Shown piece after piece: positions 1-8,485 of a stretch of 64,000 nucleotides of DNA (positions within the stretch are counted from its first letter, which is position 1; the number at the start of each line of letters is the position of its first letter). The notes below the pieces were generated by a model. The model saw only the letters and a program-made list of their open reading frames with translations, was not told where the DNA came from and did not search any database. The stretch spans positions 62,001 to 126,000 of the forward strand of contig NZ_JABWGN010000009.1 in the NCBI RefSeq assembly GCF_013363975.1. The letters are read 5' to 3'. This DNA comes from Nonomuraea montanisoli (lineage in GTDB: Bacteria > Actinomycetota > Actinomycetes > Streptosporangiales > Streptosporangiaceae). Both the position numbers and the translations under genes were made by a program.

Positions 1-883
1 GCGGCACCCGGCGCGCCTGCTCGAAGCTGAGCCGCAGCTCGGTGTCGCAGTTCTCGTAGAAGAACGTGCCGGCCAGGGCGGTCATCGCCCGGTTGGGGTC
101 CTCGACCGTCATGAGGAGGCGGGTCGCCGACAGGTCCCAGCGGAACGTCGTCATCGTGGCCGACAGCCCGACCCCGATGTCGAGCAGGCCGTAGCGCTGG
201 CGGTACCAGAACGCCGCCAGGATCGTCGCGTACGACTCCTTCCTGACCCGGTCGGTCGTCCACGTCTCGCCCGTGCCGTCGGGCGCGTCCGACAAGGAGC
301 GCCGGTAGTGGGCGTACGTCTCGCACACCTCGGCGTTCGTCGGGTCGACGATCTCGACCCGCACCGTGAGGTGCCGCTTGACGCGACGGGCCGCGGCGAC
401 GCACTCGGGCAGGGTGACGGCCCGCAGGTAGGTGCCGGTGCCGCCCCTGAAGCTCCACCGGGTGGTGTCCTTGCGCGCCTCGGCGTGGGCCTGCGCGATC
501 TCCTGGCGGCTGCCCAGCACCCGGACGAGCTGCAGCGCGTCCAGCGCCTTGCGGGTGCCGGTGACCAGGCCGTCGATCTCGTCCAGGCGGGCCAGCCGCG
601 CGGGCAGGTCGGCGAGCGCGCCGGAGGTGATCGTCTCCTCGACGGGCGCCTGCCGGACGCGGTCGCGCAGCAGCGCGGTGGCCACGAGCGCGAGGATCAC
701 CAGGGTGGCGGCGCTGACGAGCTGCTGCTGCACCTTGTCGCCCTCGGGGGGCTTGCCGAACATGTCGTCGGGCATGATGCCGAGCACGCCGACGACGACG
801 GCGAGGACCAGGGCGATCGCGCCGTCGGCGTTCTGGGCCGCCCATGGCGCGACCCGGCTCCACACCGACCTGAACCGTGACAT
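1..883 (-). CDS. Membrane-anchored hypothetical protein, C-terminus beyond window edge
   Basis: An open frame runs on the minus strand from an ATG at 883 off the left edge, giving about 294 visible residues without a stop. Two hydrophobic segments near residues 20-37 and 55-72 are separated by a short charged loop (PPEGDK), so the N-terminus is probably a hairpin anchor. The remaining 220 residues are soluble-looking and rich in Arg, Thr and acidic residues. I do not recognise a family and assign no function. Codon use, with G/C at nearly every third position, supports real coding. The gene points away from uvrB and lies downstream of the Spo0M/SPFH genes on the same strand, but a strong hairpin at 979-1016 separates them. 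The start is the first ATG before the first membrane segment. Confidence 0.75.
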   Translation of the reverse strand, partial: MSRFRSVWSRVAPWAAQNADGAIALVLAVVVGVLGIMPDDMFGKPPEGDKVQQQLVSAATLVILALVATALLRDRVRQAPVEETITSGALADLPARLARLDEIDGLVTGTRKALDALQLVRVLGSRQEIAQAHAEARKDTTRWSFRGGTGTYLRAVTLPECVAAARRVKRHLTVRVEIVDPTNAEVCETYAHYRRSLSDAPDGTGETWTTDRVRKESYATILAAFWYRQRYGLLDIGVGLSATMTTFRWDLSATRLLMTVEDPNRAMTALAGTFFYENCDTELRLSFEQARRVP

Positions 884-978
884 CGCTGGCCCCGCATCCG
901 ACGATCGTTCAGTCCCCGAGCGCCATGGTAACGATCGCCCCAAGAGCGTGCCACCGCGCGGTGGATACCCTCGCCGCA

Positions 979-1016
979 CGCCGGAGGGAGGGTGCCCTGG
1001 CTCCCTCCCTCCGGCG
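979..1016 (-). terminator. Strong hairpin terminator after the Spo0M gene
   Basis: A perfect 14-bp inverted repeat, arms 979-992 and 1003-1016 with a 10-nt loop, lies just past the Spo0M stop codon (1023) on the minus strand. There is no T-tract, as is common in high-GC actinomycetes. It should end the SPFH-SPFH-Spo0M transcript before the partial membrane gene. Confidence 0.75.
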
Positions 1017-1022
1017 GGTGCG

Positions 1023-1796
1023 TCAGAACCAGCCGCGGTGCCGCGCCATCTGCTCCAGGCCGTGGTGCAGGGCCGCGTCGGCCGTGCCGGGCCCGGTGTC
1101 GTAGCGGACCGTGAAGCGGTTGTAGGCGTCGTGGCTGGAGGTCAGGAAACCGCCCCGCTTGTCGGCCTCCAGGATGACGTCCATCTGCTGCGGTCCCGCG
1201 ATGAAGGTCAGCTCCAGCTCGTTGAAGTAGCGCCGCCACTGCCCGCCGGCGTGGTACTCGATCTCCTGGAAGAACGGCATCGTCGAGCCGTACAGCGTGC
1301 CCCGCTCCAGGTCGGCCTTCTTGAAGTGGAAGCCCATCCGGTCCAGGGCGCCGAGCAGGTGCTCCTGCGCCGGCAGCGGGTCGACGAACAGGGGGTCGAG
1401 GTCGCCCTTGTCGAGCGCGCCCGCCAGCGCCAGCTCGGTCTGCACGCCGAGCCGCATGCCGTGCAGCGGGTGCCCGCCGACGGCGCTGATCGGCGTCTCC
1501 CACGGGATCTGGATCTCGAACGGCTGGCTGTGCTGCGCCCCCGCGGCGAGCTGGAAGCCTCCCGCGACCTGCCGGCGCAGGAAGCTGTAGGTGGTCTTGT
1601 ACTCGTTGTCGCCGCTCTCCACCTCGACCACGGCGGTCAGGTCCAGGTGGATGCCCTCGACCTTGTAGTCGGAGCCGCCGCCCCGGAAGTTCACGACGCC
1701 GCGCAGCGGCTCTCCCGGGCGGACGGTGGTGCCGGACAGCACCGTGTCGACCTCGACGCTCGCGCCGAACGCGGCCATCAGCTTGCGGAACACCAT
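1023..1796 (-). CDS. spo0M: Sporulation-control protein Spo0M (arrestin-like)
   Basis: 257 residues matching the Spo0M family: an arrestin-like beta-sandwich protein first known from Bacillus sporulation control and widespread in actinomycetes. The start reads MVFRKLMAAFGASVEVDT, followed by the family features 'G..RGVVNFRGG' near residues 30-40, the 'FEIQIPWETPIS' strand near 90-105, and a C-terminal region with 'FNELELTFI' and 'ADKRGGF'. Length is normal. A GGAG sequence sits just upstream of the ATG at 1796. It is the last gene of a minus-strand run with two SPFH-domain genes (36-bp gap), suggesting co-transcription and a shared role at the membrane or during development. Identification is from family resemblance; the biochemical role of Spo0M is poorly defined. 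Confidence 0.9.
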   Translation of the reverse strand: MVFRKLMAAFGASVEVDTVLSGTTVRPGEPLRGVVNFRGGGSDYKVEGIHLDLTAVVEVESGDNEYKTTYSFLRRQVAGGFQLAAGAQHSQPFEIQIPWETPISAVGGHPLHGMRLGVQTELALAGALDKGDLDPLFVDPLPAQEHLLGALDRMGFHFKKADLERGTLYGSTMPFFQEIEYHAGGQWRRYFNELELTFIAGPQQMDVILEADKRGGFLTSSHDAYNRFTVRYDTGPGTADAALHHGLEQMARHRGWF

Positions 1797-1832
1797 GGGG
1801 TTCTCTCCTCTGCGGTTCGGTTGCCGGTCGGG

Positions 1833-3080
1833 TCAGCGCCGGGCGGGCGGCGCGGAGCCGTTGGGTGCGGGCTGGCCCGACAGCCGGGGGAGGAACTGGG
1901 CCAGCAGCATCGTGGACAGGGCCGAGGAGTCGCCCGAGCCCTGCTGCGTGCGGACCACCAGCGGCTGCGGCGCGCTCTCGGCGAGCTTGGCGCCCACGTC
2001 CAGGCGCCGGCGGGCCAGCTCGTACTGGAGCACGGCCCGGTTGTCGCGGTAGGACTCGGCGAGCCGGCGCAGCGCCTTGGCCTCGTTCTCGGCGGCGGTC
2101 AGCTCGGCCCGGCCGCGCGCCTCGATCTCCCAGCGCACCCGCTGAGCCTCGGTCTCCTGCTCCTCCAGCATGCGCGCCACGTCCTTGCGCGCCGTGTTGT
2201 AGGCGGCCTTGACCTCGACCACGCGGGCGTCGCGGGTCTTCTTGGAGCGCTCGATCTCCATGAGCAGGGTGTCGATGCGGCGCTTGCGGGTCAGCTCCCA
2301 CTCGCGCTCGTAGGCCGACAGCTCCTTGGCGACCTTCTCGCGGGTGGCCAGGTGCTGCTGGTACTGGTCGGGGAGCTGCACGTCGGGGATGTTGGAGCCG
2401 GTGACGCGCACGCCGTAGCGGCCGAGCTGGCGGTTGAGCGCCTCCTGCATGTCGCCCACGTCGGAGCCGCGCAGGTCGTAGGCGTGCTCGGTGTGGACGC
2501 GGCGGCTGCGCTGACGGATGGCGTCCTGCACGGCGCTGGCCAGCACCAGGTCGAAGTTGCCCGCGCCGATGGTGCGCACGAACGCGACCGGGTCGACGAT
2601 GCGGAACTTGAGGAAGAACTCGATCGACTTCAGCGGCACGTTCTCGGCGGTCGGGCAGGCCACGATGGGCGCCGTGTACGGGATCTCGGTGGAGGTGTCG
2701 ACCACCGCGTCCACCCGGTCCCACGGCAGCCACAGGTAGTGCCGTCCGGGCGGCAGGGTGCCGGTGATGGCGCCCCAGCGGCTGCGCACGCCCGTCGTGC
2801 CCTCCTCGATCTCGATGATCGCCTTGCGCCACATGAGCACGGCGGCGATCAGCAGCAGCAGCACCGCGGCGAGCGCCGGCAGCGCCCGGAGGTCGGTCAC
2901 CACCGCCATCCCGGCGAAGTACACCCCCAGGAACACCAGCGTCATCCAGGCGAAACCGCGCCGGTCCTTGGGGATCACGACGGGCACGAGCTGGCCCTGC
3001 TCGCCGCCGCGCAGGAGCTGGCGGATGTCCGACCAGGAGGCCAGCGACTCCTTGATCTTCGAGAACTCGCGGCCGCTCAT
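1833..3080 (-). CDS. SPFH/Band 7 domain membrane protein (second of a pair)
   Basis: About 415 residues. The ATG at 3080 overlaps the stop of the upstream SPFH gene in an ATGA junction (3077-3080), which fixes the start; longer upstream frames are out of phase with the real neighbour. The N-terminal 45 residues are soluble, followed by two membrane segments ('TLVFLGVYFAGMAVV' and 'LAAVLLLLIAAVLMW'), then an SPFH domain (about 115-290) with 'STEIPYTAPIVACPT' and 'FLKFRIVDPVAFVR', and a charged coiled coil (about 270-360) rich in Arg/Glu/Ala. The tail is Pro/Ala-rich. SPFH proteins oligomerise into membrane rings or scaffolds; the two adjacent paralogues probably hetero-oligomerise, by analogy with HflK/HflC. 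No NfeD protease partner is visible in the window. Confidence 0.85.
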   Translation of the reverse strand: MSGREFSKIKESLASWSDIRQLLRGGEQGQLVPVVIPKDRRGFAWMTLVFLGVYFAGMAVVTDLRALPALAAVLLLLIAAVLMWRKAIIEIEEGTTGVRSRWGAITGTLPPGRHYLWLPWDRVDAVVDTSTEIPYTAPIVACPTAENVPLKSIEFFLKFRIVDPVAFVRTIGAGNFDLVLASAVQDAIRQRSRRVHTEHAYDLRGSDVGDMQEALNRQLGRYGVRVTGSNIPDVQLPDQYQQHLATREKVAKELSAYEREWELTRKRRIDTLLMEIERSKKTRDARVVEVKAAYNTARKDVARMLEEQETEAQRVRWEIEARGRAELTAAENEAKALRRLAESYRDNRAVLQYELARRRLDVGAKLAESAPQPLVVRTQQGSGDSSALSTMLLAQFLPRLSGQPAPNGSAPPARR

Positions 3081-4720
3081 CGGGCCCCACCCTCCGTCGT
3101 CGCGTCCAGTCCGGTCACCGCGGCCGGGTCGACGGCCGGGTCCGTCGCCCGGTCGAGTCCGGGCACGGGCGTCCCGGGCACCTCGTCGGCCGGCCCGCCG
3201 GGCTCGGCCGCCGCTCCCGCCCTGCCGAGCAGGGCCGCGATCTCCGCCTCGCGGGCGCGCACGCGCTCGCCGATCTCCGCCAGCCGGCCCCGGATGGCCG
3301 CCATGTCCTCGGCCGAGAACAGCGCGGCCCCCCGGCCGCCGACGAGTTGCTGCGCCAGCTCCAGGAAGTCGATGTCGGTCTGCTCGCCGACCTGCACCAC
3401 CTGGGGCAGCCGCGAGGAGACCGACTCCAGCTTGTCCAGCAGGTCCTGCTGGAAGCGGTAGTCGAGGATCTCCGGCGCCTCGGCCGCGCTCAGCGCCCGG
3501 ATGTCCAGGGCCTGGGCCTCCAGCAGCGCCGCGTTGGCGTTGGCCGTGGACTCCGCCTCCACCAGCCGCTGCCGGGCCTGCGCCTTGGCCTGGTGGGAGG
3601 CGCGTTCGAGGGCGGTGTCCATGCGGGCCTGGTAGCCGGCGATCTCCGCCTGGATGGCGCTGAGCGTCTCCTGGAGCCCGGCCAGCTCCTTGACCAGGTC
3701 GCCCTCGTTCTGCTCCTTGCGGAGCTGGAGCTCGTACTCGTAGGTGTAGGCCTCCTTGGCCACGCGCACCATCTCGGGCGCCGCGAGGTCCATCCGGTAC
3801 TCCTGGCTGGACGGCTCGGCGTGGGTGATGTTGACGTCGGTGAGCCGGACGGCCGGCAGGAACTGCTGGTTGAGGCTCTCCAGCATGCCGAGCGTGCTCT
3901 CGCCCACCAGGTCGTAGATGTCCTCGGCGCGCTGGGCGTAGATGAGGGAGCGGGTGACCTCGCTGATGGCGTTCTGCAGCTTGGACTGGAAGCCGCTGAC
4001 CGAGCCGAGGACGAAGATGAACTCCGCCGGGTTCTCGATCCTGAACTGGAGGAACAGGTCCACGCTGGCCTTGACGCCCTGCTGGGTCGGCGCCTCGCGG
4101 ATGGGGGCGTTGAACGGGTACTCGCGGGTGGTGTTGACGATGTAGCTGACCCGCTTCCAGGGGTTGAGCAGGGTGACCCGCCCCGGGTCGGCGATCTGCA
4201 CGAGCTTGCCGAACTTGGTGATCAGCGCCTTGCAGCCCTCGGGCACCATGACGACGCTGCGCCGCCACCACAGGAACGCCGCCGCCAGCACGAGCACGAA
4301 CCAGTAGTGGGGGCCGAAGACCAGCTCGGTGCGGGGGATGACGTTGCCCAGGGCGCCGATCAGGCCGAGCAGCACGAGGATGCCCAGCGGCACGACCACC
4401 TTGGCGGTGGTGCCCTTGGGGATCACCACGGGCGATATGACGTGCATGCCGTTCTCGGCGAAGCTGCGGTTGACGATCTCGCCGGCCTCGTTCAGCGACG
4501 CGGATCTCGCCTCGATCAGCGTGCCCACCGACGCGCCGCCGTCCCGGGCGGCGGCGAAGTCGCGGGGATCGAGGGCGAATCCGTGCTGGCCGGCCTGACC
4601 CGCCTGGTTCATCAGCTGGCCGGCCGCCTGACCGGCCGCCTGCCGGAGGTCGCCTCCTTGCATGACGGCCTGGGCCATGCCCTGGCCGGCCTGGATGAGC
4701 GCCTCTCTGGGTCGTGACAT
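3077..4720 (-). CDS. SPFH/Band 7 domain membrane protein (first of a pair)
   Basis: 547 residues. The first 75 are an Ala/Gly/Gln-rich low-complexity segment ('AAGQAAGQLMNQAGQAGQ'). Two membrane segments follow near 108-127 and 138-155, then an SPFH domain (about 155-330; 'VPEGCKALITKFGK', 'TTREYPFNAPI', 'FLQFRIENPAEFIF') and a long coiled coil (about 330-440). The C-terminus is an acidic Pro/Val/Asp tail. The start ATG at 4720 has a GGAAGG ribosome-binding site. It is the first gene of a minus-strand operon with a second SPFH gene (4-bp overlap) and spo0M, divergent from uvrB across 133 bp. A membrane-scaffolding role is inferred from the family; the Gln-rich N-terminus is unusual for SPFH proteins. 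Confidence 0.85.
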   Translation of the reverse strand: MSRPREALIQAGQGMAQAVMQGGDLRQAAGQAAGQLMNQAGQAGQHGFALDPRDFAAARDGGASVGTLIEARSASLNEAGEIVNRSFAENGMHVISPVVIPKGTTAKVVVPLGILVLLGLIGALGNVIPRTELVFGPHYWFVLVLAAAFLWWRRSVVMVPEGCKALITKFGKLVQIADPGRVTLLNPWKRVSYIVNTTREYPFNAPIREAPTQQGVKASVDLFLQFRIENPAEFIFVLGSVSGFQSKLQNAISEVTRSLIYAQRAEDIYDLVGESTLGMLESLNQQFLPAVRLTDVNITHAEPSSQEYRMDLAAPEMVRVAKEAYTYEYELQLRKEQNEGDLVKELAGLQETLSAIQAEIAGYQARMDTALERASHQAKAQARQRLVEAESTANANAALLEAQALDIRALSAAEAPEILDYRFQQDLLDKLESVSSRLPQVVQVGEQTDIDFLELAQQLVGGRGAALFSAEDMAAIRGRLAEIGERVRAREAEIAALLGRAGAAAEPGGPADEVPGTPVPGLDRATDPAVDPAAVTGLDATTEGGAR

Positions 4721-4853
4721 AGCACCTTCCTTTTCCGCTACAGGCGGTTTCGACCGTATCGGGTGGGACTTGCTATTCGCTTGCAGCGGAGCCCCCGTAC
4801 GCCGAGGCCGGGCGCGTGGCGGTTCTGTCGGTGGCGAGACCTACAGTGGCAAC
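4721..4853. promoter_or_regulatory. Divergent promoter region, SPFH operon / uvrB
   Basis: 133 bp between divergent starts, AT-richer than its surroundings. A TACAGT hexamer at 4842-4847, only 6 nt before the uvrB ATG, would make a -10 element for a leaderless uvrB transcript. I do not see a LexA (SOS) box of the CGAAC-N4-GTTCG type here, although actinobacterial uvrB is often LexA-controlled. Confidence 0.35.
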
Positions 4854-6962
4854 ATGCGACCGGTCACTGATTTGCAGCGGAAGGTGGCGCCCTTCGAGGT
4901 CGTCACCGAGATGACTCCTTCGGGCGACCAGCCGACGGCCATCGCCGAGCTGGAGCGCCGCGTCACGGCCGGGGCCAAGGACAGCGTCCTGCTGGGCGCG
5001 ACGGGCACGGGCAAGACCGCCAGCATCGCGTGGCTCATCGAGCGGCTGCAGCGCCCCGCGCTCATCATGCAGCCCAACAAGACGCTGGCCGCCCAGTTCG
5101 CCAACGAGCTGCGCGAGATGCTGCCCAACAACGCCGTCGAGTACTTCGTGTCGTACTACGACTACTACCAGCCCGAGGCGTACGTCCCGCAGAGCGACAC
5201 CTACATCGAGAAGGACTCCTCGATCAACGACGAGGTCGAGCGGCTGCGCCACTCGGCCACCAACTCCCTGCTCACCCGCCGCGACACCATCGTGGTCGCC
5301 TCGGTGTCCTGCATCTACGGCCTGGGCACGCCGCAGGAGTACGTCGACCGCATGACCCGGCTGCGCGTCGGCATGGACATCGACCGCGACCGGCTGCTGC
5401 GCCGCCTCGTCGACATGCAGTACACCCGCAACGACCTCGCCTTCACCCGCGGCACCTTCCGGGTGCGCGGTGACACGATCGAGATCATCCCGAAGTACGA
5501 GGAGCTCGCCGTCCGCATCGAGATGTTCGGCGACGAGATCGAGAAGCTGTCCACCATGCACCCGCTGACCGGCGAGGTGATCACGGAGGACGAGGAGCTC
5601 TACATCTTCCCCGCCTCCCACTACGTCGCGGGCGAGGAGCGGATGGCCGCGGCCGTGCGCGGCATCGAGAGCGAGCTGTCCGACCGGCTCGCCGAGCTGG
5701 AGCGCCAGGGCAAGCTGCTGGAGGCGCAGCGGCTGCGCATGCGCACCACCTACGACATCGAGATGATGCGGCAGATCGGCACCTGCTCCGGCATCGAGAA
5801 CTACTCGCGGCACATGGACGGCCGCGAGCCCGGCAGCGCCCCCAACACGCTGATCGACTACTTCCCGGAGGACTTCCTGCTCGTCCTCGACGAGTCGCAC
5901 CAGACGGTGCCGCAGATCGGCGCCATGTACGAGGGCGACGCCTCCCGCAAGCGCACCCTGGTCGAGCACGGCTTCCGGCTGCCGTCCGCGCTCGACAACC
6001 GGCCGCTGAAGTGGGAGGAGTTCCTGGAGCGCATCGGCCAGACCGTCTACCTGTCGGCCACGCCGGGCCCGTACGAGCTGGGCCGGGTCAAGGGCGACGT
6101 CGTCGAGCAGGTCATCCGCCCGACCGGCCTGGTCGACCCCGAGGTGGTCGTCAAGCCCACCAAGGGGCAGATCGACGACCTGGTCCACGAGATCCGCGAG
6201 CGGGCCGAGCGCGACGAGCGCGCCCTGGTCACCACGCTGACCAAGAAGATGGCCGAGGACCTCACCGACTACCTCCTGGAGCTCGGCATCCGGGTGCGCT
6301 ACCTGCACAGCGAGGTCGACACGCTGCGCCGCATCGAGCTGCTGCGCGAGCTGCGCAGCGGCGAGTTCGACGTGCTCGTCGGCATCAACCTCCTGCGCGA
6401 GGGCCTCGACCTGCCCGAGGTGTCGCTGGTCGCCATCCTCGACGCCGACAAGGAGGGCTTCCTGCGCTCGGAGACCTCGCTCATCCAGACGATCGGCCGC
6501 GCGGCCCGCAACGTCTCCGGCCAGGTCCACATGTACGCCGACAAGATCACGCCGTCGATGGAGCGGGCCATCGACGAGACCAACCGGCGCCGGGCCAAGC
6601 AGATCGCCTACAACGAGGCCAACGGCATCGACCCGCAGCCGCTGCGCAAGCGCATCGCCGACATCCTCGACTCGCTCCAGCGCGAGGACGCCGACACCCA
6701 GCAGCTCATGGGCGGCGGGCGGCAGCAGTCGCGCGGCAAGGCGCCGGTGCCCGGCTTCGCCGCCAAGCAGGCCGGCCAGCACGCCAAGGCCATCGCGGGC
6801 GAGATGCCGCGGGCGCAGATGGAGTCGCTGATCGAGTCGCTGACGGAGCAGATGCACCAGGCGGCCGCCGACCTGCAGTTCGAGGTGGCGGCCCGGCTGC
6901 GCGACGAGATCAAGGAGCTCAAGCGGGAGCTGCGCGACATGAAGGAGGCCGGGATCAGCTGA
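4854..6962 (+). CDS. uvrB: Excinuclease ABC subunit UvrB
   Basis: 702 residues, normal length. UvrB is the damage-verification helicase of nucleotide excision repair; it is loaded by UvrA and recruits UvrC for incision. Visible features: Walker A GATGTGKT near residues 48-55, the beta-hairpin 'YYDYYQPEAYVP' near 101-112, helicase motif 'VLDESH' near 345, motifs V/VI ('GINLLREGLDLPEVS', 'QTIGRAARN'), and the C-terminal UVR motif (about 660-695, 'AAADLQFEVAARLRDEI') that binds UvrC. The start is placed at the ATG at 4854 (MRPVTDLQRK), which aligns with family N-termini; an in-frame extension to 4662 would overlap the divergent SPFH gene. It appears monocistronic. Confidence 0.97.
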   Translation: MRPVTDLQRKVAPFEVVTEMTPSGDQPTAIAELERRVTAGAKDSVLLGATGTGKTASIAWLIERLQRPALIMQPNKTLAAQFANELREMLPNNAVEYFVSYYDYYQPEAYVPQSDTYIEKDSSINDEVERLRHSATNSLLTRRDTIVVASVSCIYGLGTPQEYVDRMTRLRVGMDIDRDRLLRRLVDMQYTRNDLAFTRGTFRVRGDTIEIIPKYEELAVRIEMFGDEIEKLSTMHPLTGEVITEDEELYIFPASHYVAGEERMAAAVRGIESELSDRLAELERQGKLLEAQRLRMRTTYDIEMMRQIGTCSGIENYSRHMDGREPGSAPNTLIDYFPEDFLLVLDESHQTVPQIGAMYEGDASRKRTLVEHGFRLPSALDNRPLKWEEFLERIGQTVYLSATPGPYELGRVKGDVVEQVIRPTGLVDPEVVVKPTKGQIDDLVHEIRERAERDERALVTTLTKKMAEDLTDYLLELGIRVRYLHSEVDTLRRIELLRELRSGEFDVLVGINLLREGLDLPEVSLVAILDADKEGFLRSETSLIQTIGRAARNVSGQVHMYADKITPSMERAIDETNRRRAKQIAYNEANGIDPQPLRKRIADILDSLQREDADTQQLMGGGRQQSRGKAPVPGFAAKQAGQHAKAIAGEMPRAQMESLIESLTEQMHQAAADLQFEVAARLRDEIKELKRELRDMKEAGIS

Positions 6963-6972
6963 CGGGGCCGGG

Positions 6973-7017
6973 CATTTTTCGCAAAGATCAGGTCGGATCG
7001 ATCTTGATGCGAAAATG
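6973..7017. promoter_or_regulatory. Two-part inverted repeat between uvrB and an AT-richer orphan gene
   Basis: Nested inverted repeats: the outer arms CATTTTTCGCA (6973-6983) and TGCGAAAATG (7008-7017) pair with one bulged T, and the inner arms AGATC (6985-6989) and GATCT (7000-7004) pair exactly. The element starts 10 bp after the uvrB stop and ends 7 bp before the ATG at 7025. It could be the uvrB terminator, or an operator or structured leader of the next gene. It is distinctly AT-rich for this genome. Confidence 0.5.
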
Positions 7018-7024
7018 TGTGTGA

Positions 7025-7747
7025 ATGACCACCCCGAAGCTCATCACTCGCCGCATATCACCGAAGAACATCTCGCTCCTTGACGCTGTAGCCGACATCG
7101 AACCTGGAGCGATCAGCCTGCACGCCACAGATCTCGACGAGGCCGGACGTGAGCGGGTGGCGCGCTTTCTCATGGAGCACGGAGAACTCCTTCGTATCCT
7201 GAAGCTGCGCCCCCGCCAGGGTGACTACCTGCGCGCCGATCTGCGAGGTGTCGACTTCGCGGTTCACTGTCCCCATCTGCAGACACTGGACGTCCAGAGG
7301 GTCGTCTTCAACGACTCGGTGTTCGCGCATCCGGCCCTGCGGGACCTGAAACTGGTGGAGTCCAAGTATGTCGGCGGTCCGCAGATCGTCATCGGTGCGA
7401 CGGCGCCCCTGAGGAAAGTCGAATTCGAGGAATGCCACGTCAAGGCGGACGTTCTCACGATCGCCCCGGAATCACCGCTCAAGGTCTTCCGGTACTCCCT
7501 TGACGAGGATTACGCGGAGGAATGTCCGGATCGCTTCGATGTCCTGGGCGCGGGGCTGGAGACGATCGCCATCAACGCCTGCTGGACCTACACCGTGACC
7601 ACCAGCCCGGCCGCCCGGCGCCGCAACTGGAAGTGGACCTTCCGCGCCGGGCAGTACGGCAGCGTGACCCACATCGACCGTTACACCAACTCCTCCACAG
7701 GCGCTGAGGAGGAAGCCGTCCACCACTACGGCACGCGGGAAGACTGA
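7025..7747 (+). CDS. Hypothetical protein, AT-richer orphan
   Basis: 240 residues with no family I recognise, no signal peptide and no membrane segment. Its middle (about 60-160) has irregular short beta/Leu segments ('LQTLDVQRVVF', 'ALRDLKLVESKYV', 'LRKVEFEECHV') spaced about 22-25 residues, reminiscent of leucine-rich-repeat or pentapeptide-like solenoids, but too degenerate to name. The C-terminus is aromatic (WKWTFRAGQYGSVTHIDRY). Third positions often carry A or T, unlike its neighbours, which suggests recent acquisition. The ATG at 7025 lies 7 bp after an inverted repeat, with no clear Shine-Dalgarno. Function unknown. Confidence 0.65.
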   Translation: MTTPKLITRRISPKNISLLDAVADIEPGAISLHATDLDEAGRERVARFLMEHGELLRILKLRPRQGDYLRADLRGVDFAVHCPHLQTLDVQRVVFNDSVFAHPALRDLKLVESKYVGGPQIVIGATAPLRKVEFEECHVKADVLTIAPESPLKVFRYSLDEDYAEECPDRFDVLGAGLETIAINACWTYTVTTSPAARRRNWKWTFRAGQYGSVTHIDRYTNSSTGAEEEAVHHYGTRED

Positions 7748-7771
7748 CCGGCCGGCGGCGGCTCGACCGAG

Positions 7772-8476
7772 CTAGGCGCTGGTGCGGGCCCGGCCCGGGC
7801 GCAGCCGGCGGCCGAGCCCGGCGAACCACCGCCGGGGGAGCGCCAGCGCGAGCACGGCGAGCACCACGTGCACGACGATGAACGCGTACGCCTCGCCCCG
7901 GGTGGCCGGGTGGCCGAGCCGCACCGTCATGTGGTGCGCCCAGTCCCAGACCTCGGGGATGCCGTTCAGCCGCCGGTTCATGAGGACCGCCATCAGGTCC
8001 TCCAGCCCCGACATCTGCAGGATCGTCATGGCCGCCCCGATCCGCAGCACACCCTCCCGCGAGCCGCCGCCGGCCCGGTACGCCAGCACGAGCCCGATGA
8101 TGAGGAACGGCACGAACACGACCACGTGCAGGTAGAGGTCCTCGAACTCGGCCGCGCCGTCCACCATGTCCAGCGCGATCATGAACGTCTTCGGCACGAA
8201 GTAGCACAGGAAGCCCAGGAAGATCGCGGGCAGTGCCACCAGGTGCAGGCGCAGCCACCGCGCCCAGGCCACGTCCAGCCAGGCCACGGCCAGGCAGGCG
8301 GCGAGCTGCGGGGTCAGCTTGACCAGGAGCATCCAGACCGAGGTGATGTCCCGCTCGTAGGGGATGACGAAACGGACCAGTCCGGCGAGCGCGAGGGCCA
8401 CGGCTCCCATGAGCAGCGCGGCCCCGTTGTCGCGCCAGAACGAGGTGGACGGCCTCGGGGTCGGAGTGAGCAGCAT
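7772..8476 (-). CDS. Multi-pass membrane protein of unknown function
   Basis: 234 residues with about six hydrophobic helices, near residues 18-38, 48-65, 75-93, 105-130, 140-155 and 195-215. The third holds 'LPAIFLGFLCYFVPKTF'. A conserved-looking segment 'DLMAVLMNRRLNGIPEVWDWAHH' region follows in a loop. No transporter or enzyme signature was recognised. The start is the ATG at 8476. It ends 24 bp from the convergent orphan gene and lies just downstream of the surface-polymer genes on the minus strand (9-bp gap), so it may be the last gene of that operon. Confidence 0.75.
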   Translation of the reverse strand: MLLTPTPRPSTSFWRDNGAALLMGAVALALAGLVRFVIPYERDITSVWMLLVKLTPQLAACLAVAWLDVAWARWLRLHLVALPAIFLGFLCYFVPKTFMIALDMVDGAAEFEDLYLHVVVFVPFLIIGLVLAYRAGGGSREGVLRIGAAMTILQMSGLEDLMAVLMNRRLNGIPEVWDWAHHMTVRLGHPATRGEAYAFIVVHVVLAVLALALPRRWFAGLGRRLRPGRARTSA

Positions 8477-8485
8477 GGGGTCCTG

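Noticed and set aside
697..3090. 797-codon minus-strand open frame rich in Arg/Ala/Gly/Pro
   Set aside because: It is out of phase with Spo0M and the SPFH genes that it overlaps on the same strand; such long shadow frames are expected at this GC.
4721..4853. LexA/SOS box before uvrB
   Set aside because: I could not find a GAAC-N4-GTTC core in this interval.
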